Positions 7,214-8,111 of a stretch of DNA of 8,111 nucleotides are shown here, in pieces (position 1 is the stretch's first letter; each line of letters begins with the position of its first letter). A program made the position numbers and the translations under genes. The stretch is from an uncultured Eubacteriales bacterium (lineage in GTDB: Bacteria; Bacillota; Clostridia; Monoglobales; Monoglobaceae), in the NCBI GenBank assembly GCA_900555375.1, contig USLC01000026.1:1-8111 (forward strand), written 5' to 3'. The notes below the pieces were generated by a model. It searched no databases. It saw only the letters and a list, made by a program, of their open reading frames with translations, and was not told where the DNA came from.

Positions 7214-7220
7214 ATGCCAT

Positions 7221-8066
7221 ATGGATTCTGTAACCACCAAGTGCAACGCAAAAATCAATCTTTCGATTGACGTTTTAAAACGCCGACCCGACGGATACCA
7301 CGATGTAGAACTTATTCTGAACGAAATCTCTCTGCACGACACCCTTACCGTCACGCTTAACAAAACAGGCGTGATTCATCTGAGCTGCAGTGATAAAACA
7401 CTGCCCTCGGATTCAAAAAACATTGCTTATCGTGCGGCAGAGCTCTTTTTTTCCGAAACGGGTTCGGATTTCGGGGCCGAAATAGACCTCGTTAAGAAAA
7501 TTCCGCACGGAGCTGGCCTTGCCGGCGGAAGCGCCGATGCGGCAGGAGTGCTTCGTGCGCTGAACAAGCTTACCGGCAGTCCTCTTTCCGCCGACAGGCT
7601 TGCGGCGCTTGCTTTAAATCTCGGCGCAGATGTTCCGTTCTGCTTAAACGGCGGCTGCGCCCTCGCGGAGGGAATAGGCGAAATACTTACGCCTCTGCCT
7701 CATCTTAAAAACCTTATATATGTTATTGTAAAGCCCAAAGAGTCGATTTCGACCGCTTACGTGTATAACAATCTGGATTTAAGCAACCGCCCTAAAAATC
7801 TTAACATCCGCGCCGTTGCTGACGGCATCATAAACGGAGACACAGCCGCGATTGCCCGAAACTCTGGCAATATACTGGAAAGCGTAACGGCAAAAAAATA
7901 TCCTGTAATAAGCGAAATAAAACAGGCATTGTACGACAGCGGAGCAATCCTGTCTATGATGAGCGGAAGCGGCACGGCGGTCTTCGGAATGTTTGACGAG
8001 TTTATACAGGCTCACGTTGCCGCAGAATCAATGCAGAAATTCTCTGACGAAATTTACTTGGTATAA
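7221..8066 (+). CDS. ispE: 4-diphosphocytidyl-2-C-methyl-D-erythritol kinase IspE
   Basis: IspE uses ATP to phosphorylate the 2-hydroxyl of 4-diphosphocytidyl-2-C-methylerythritol, the fourth step of the MEP pathway to isoprenoid precursors, in the cytosol. The 281-residue length matches the family (E. coli 283). It is a GHMP kinase. The N-terminal motif NAKINLSIDVLKRRPDGYH (9-27) carries Lys11. The glycine-rich ATP loop PHGAGLAGGSADAA spans 95-108. LGADVPF (134-140) carries the catalytic-type Asp137. The C-terminal MSGSGTAVFG spans 247-256. Lys11 and Asp137 correspond to the E. coli catalytic pair. The ATG at 7221 is chosen because it follows a ribosome binding site and places AKINL about ten residues from the N-terminus, as in the family. 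ispE follows ftsH on the same strand with a 69-base gap filled by a hairpin, so it may depend on read-through from ftsH or on a promoter inside the end of ftsH. Identity is secure. Confidence 0.96.
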   Translation: MDSVTTKCNAKINLSIDVLKRRPDGYHDVELILNEISLHDTLTVTLNKTGVIHLSCSDKTLPSDSKNIAYRAAELFFSETGSDFGAEIDLVKKIPHGAGLAGGSADAAGVLRALNKLTGSPLSADRLAALALNLGADVPFCLNGGCALAEGIGEILTPLPHLKNLIYVIVKPKESISTAYVYNNLDLSNRPKNLNIRAVADGIINGDTAAIARNSGNILESVTAKKYPVISEIKQALYDSGAILSMMSGSGTAVFGMFDEFIQAHVAAESMQKFSDEIYLV

Positions 8067-8111
8067 AAAATAATTTTTTCGGGCTTTATCCGATATATTT
8101 ATTATATATCC

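Noticed and set aside
7176..7220. In-frame TTG start that would add 15 residues to IspE
   Set aside because: The TTG lies inside the intergenic hairpin and lacks a ribosome binding site. The extra residues have no family counterpart, while the ATG at 7221 has GGAGA at correct spacing.
8065..8110. AT-rich inverted repeats after ispE (A6-TAA-T6 at 8065-8079 and GATATAT/ATATATC at 8092-8110)
   Set aside because: The stems have almost no GC pairs and no clear T-run, so they are not convincing terminators. The window ends before the true 3' region can be judged.

Overview
The window looks like part of a chromosome from an anaerobic Firmicute of class Clostridia. The evidence is the strong AGGAGG-type ribosome binding sites, AT-rich intergenic DNA around mid-GC genes, sigma-A style promoters, a secreted protein with the clostridial NNYFKLRD stalk repeat, and a Tet(M)-like GTPase carrying a YacP/Rae1-type nuclease domain. 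The genus cannot be fixed from the sequence. I saw no mobile element, CRISPR array, rRNA or tRNA.

Layout. (1) Positions 1-60 hold the terminator of an upstream gene outside the window. (2) Positions 76-2354 (+) hold a promoter with an unusual 19-bp spacer filled by a perfect dyad, then a 736-residue exported protein with SH3-like modules and two C-terminal stalk (copper amine oxidase N-terminal-like) repeats. (3) A hairpin at 2388-2420 serves as a two-way terminator between this gene and the convergent next gene. (4) Positions 2434-4977 (-) encode an 847-residue fusion of a five-domain EF-G/Tet(M)-type translational GTPase with a C-terminal NYN endoribonuclease domain closely resembling B. 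subtilis Rae1 (YacP). (5) Positions 4978-5255 are a divergent promoter region. (6) Positions 5256-7151 (+) encode ftsH. (7) A long hairpin at 7164-7200 separates ftsH from ispE (7221-8066, +). (8) The last 45 bases show no supportable feature.

Functionally, ftsH (membrane protein quality control) and ispE (MEP isoprenoid pathway) are ordinary housekeeping genes. The most interesting item is the GTPase-nuclease fusion. Both halves belong to families that act at the ribosomal A site, the nuclease half keeps the residues matching the known catalytic aspartates of Rae1, and the GTPase half lacks the Tet(M) loop that displaces tetracycline. This suggests a ribosome-directed mRNA cleavage or ribosome rescue factor rather than a drug-resistance protein. 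The second point of interest is the MerR-like promoter geometry upstream of the secreted protein.
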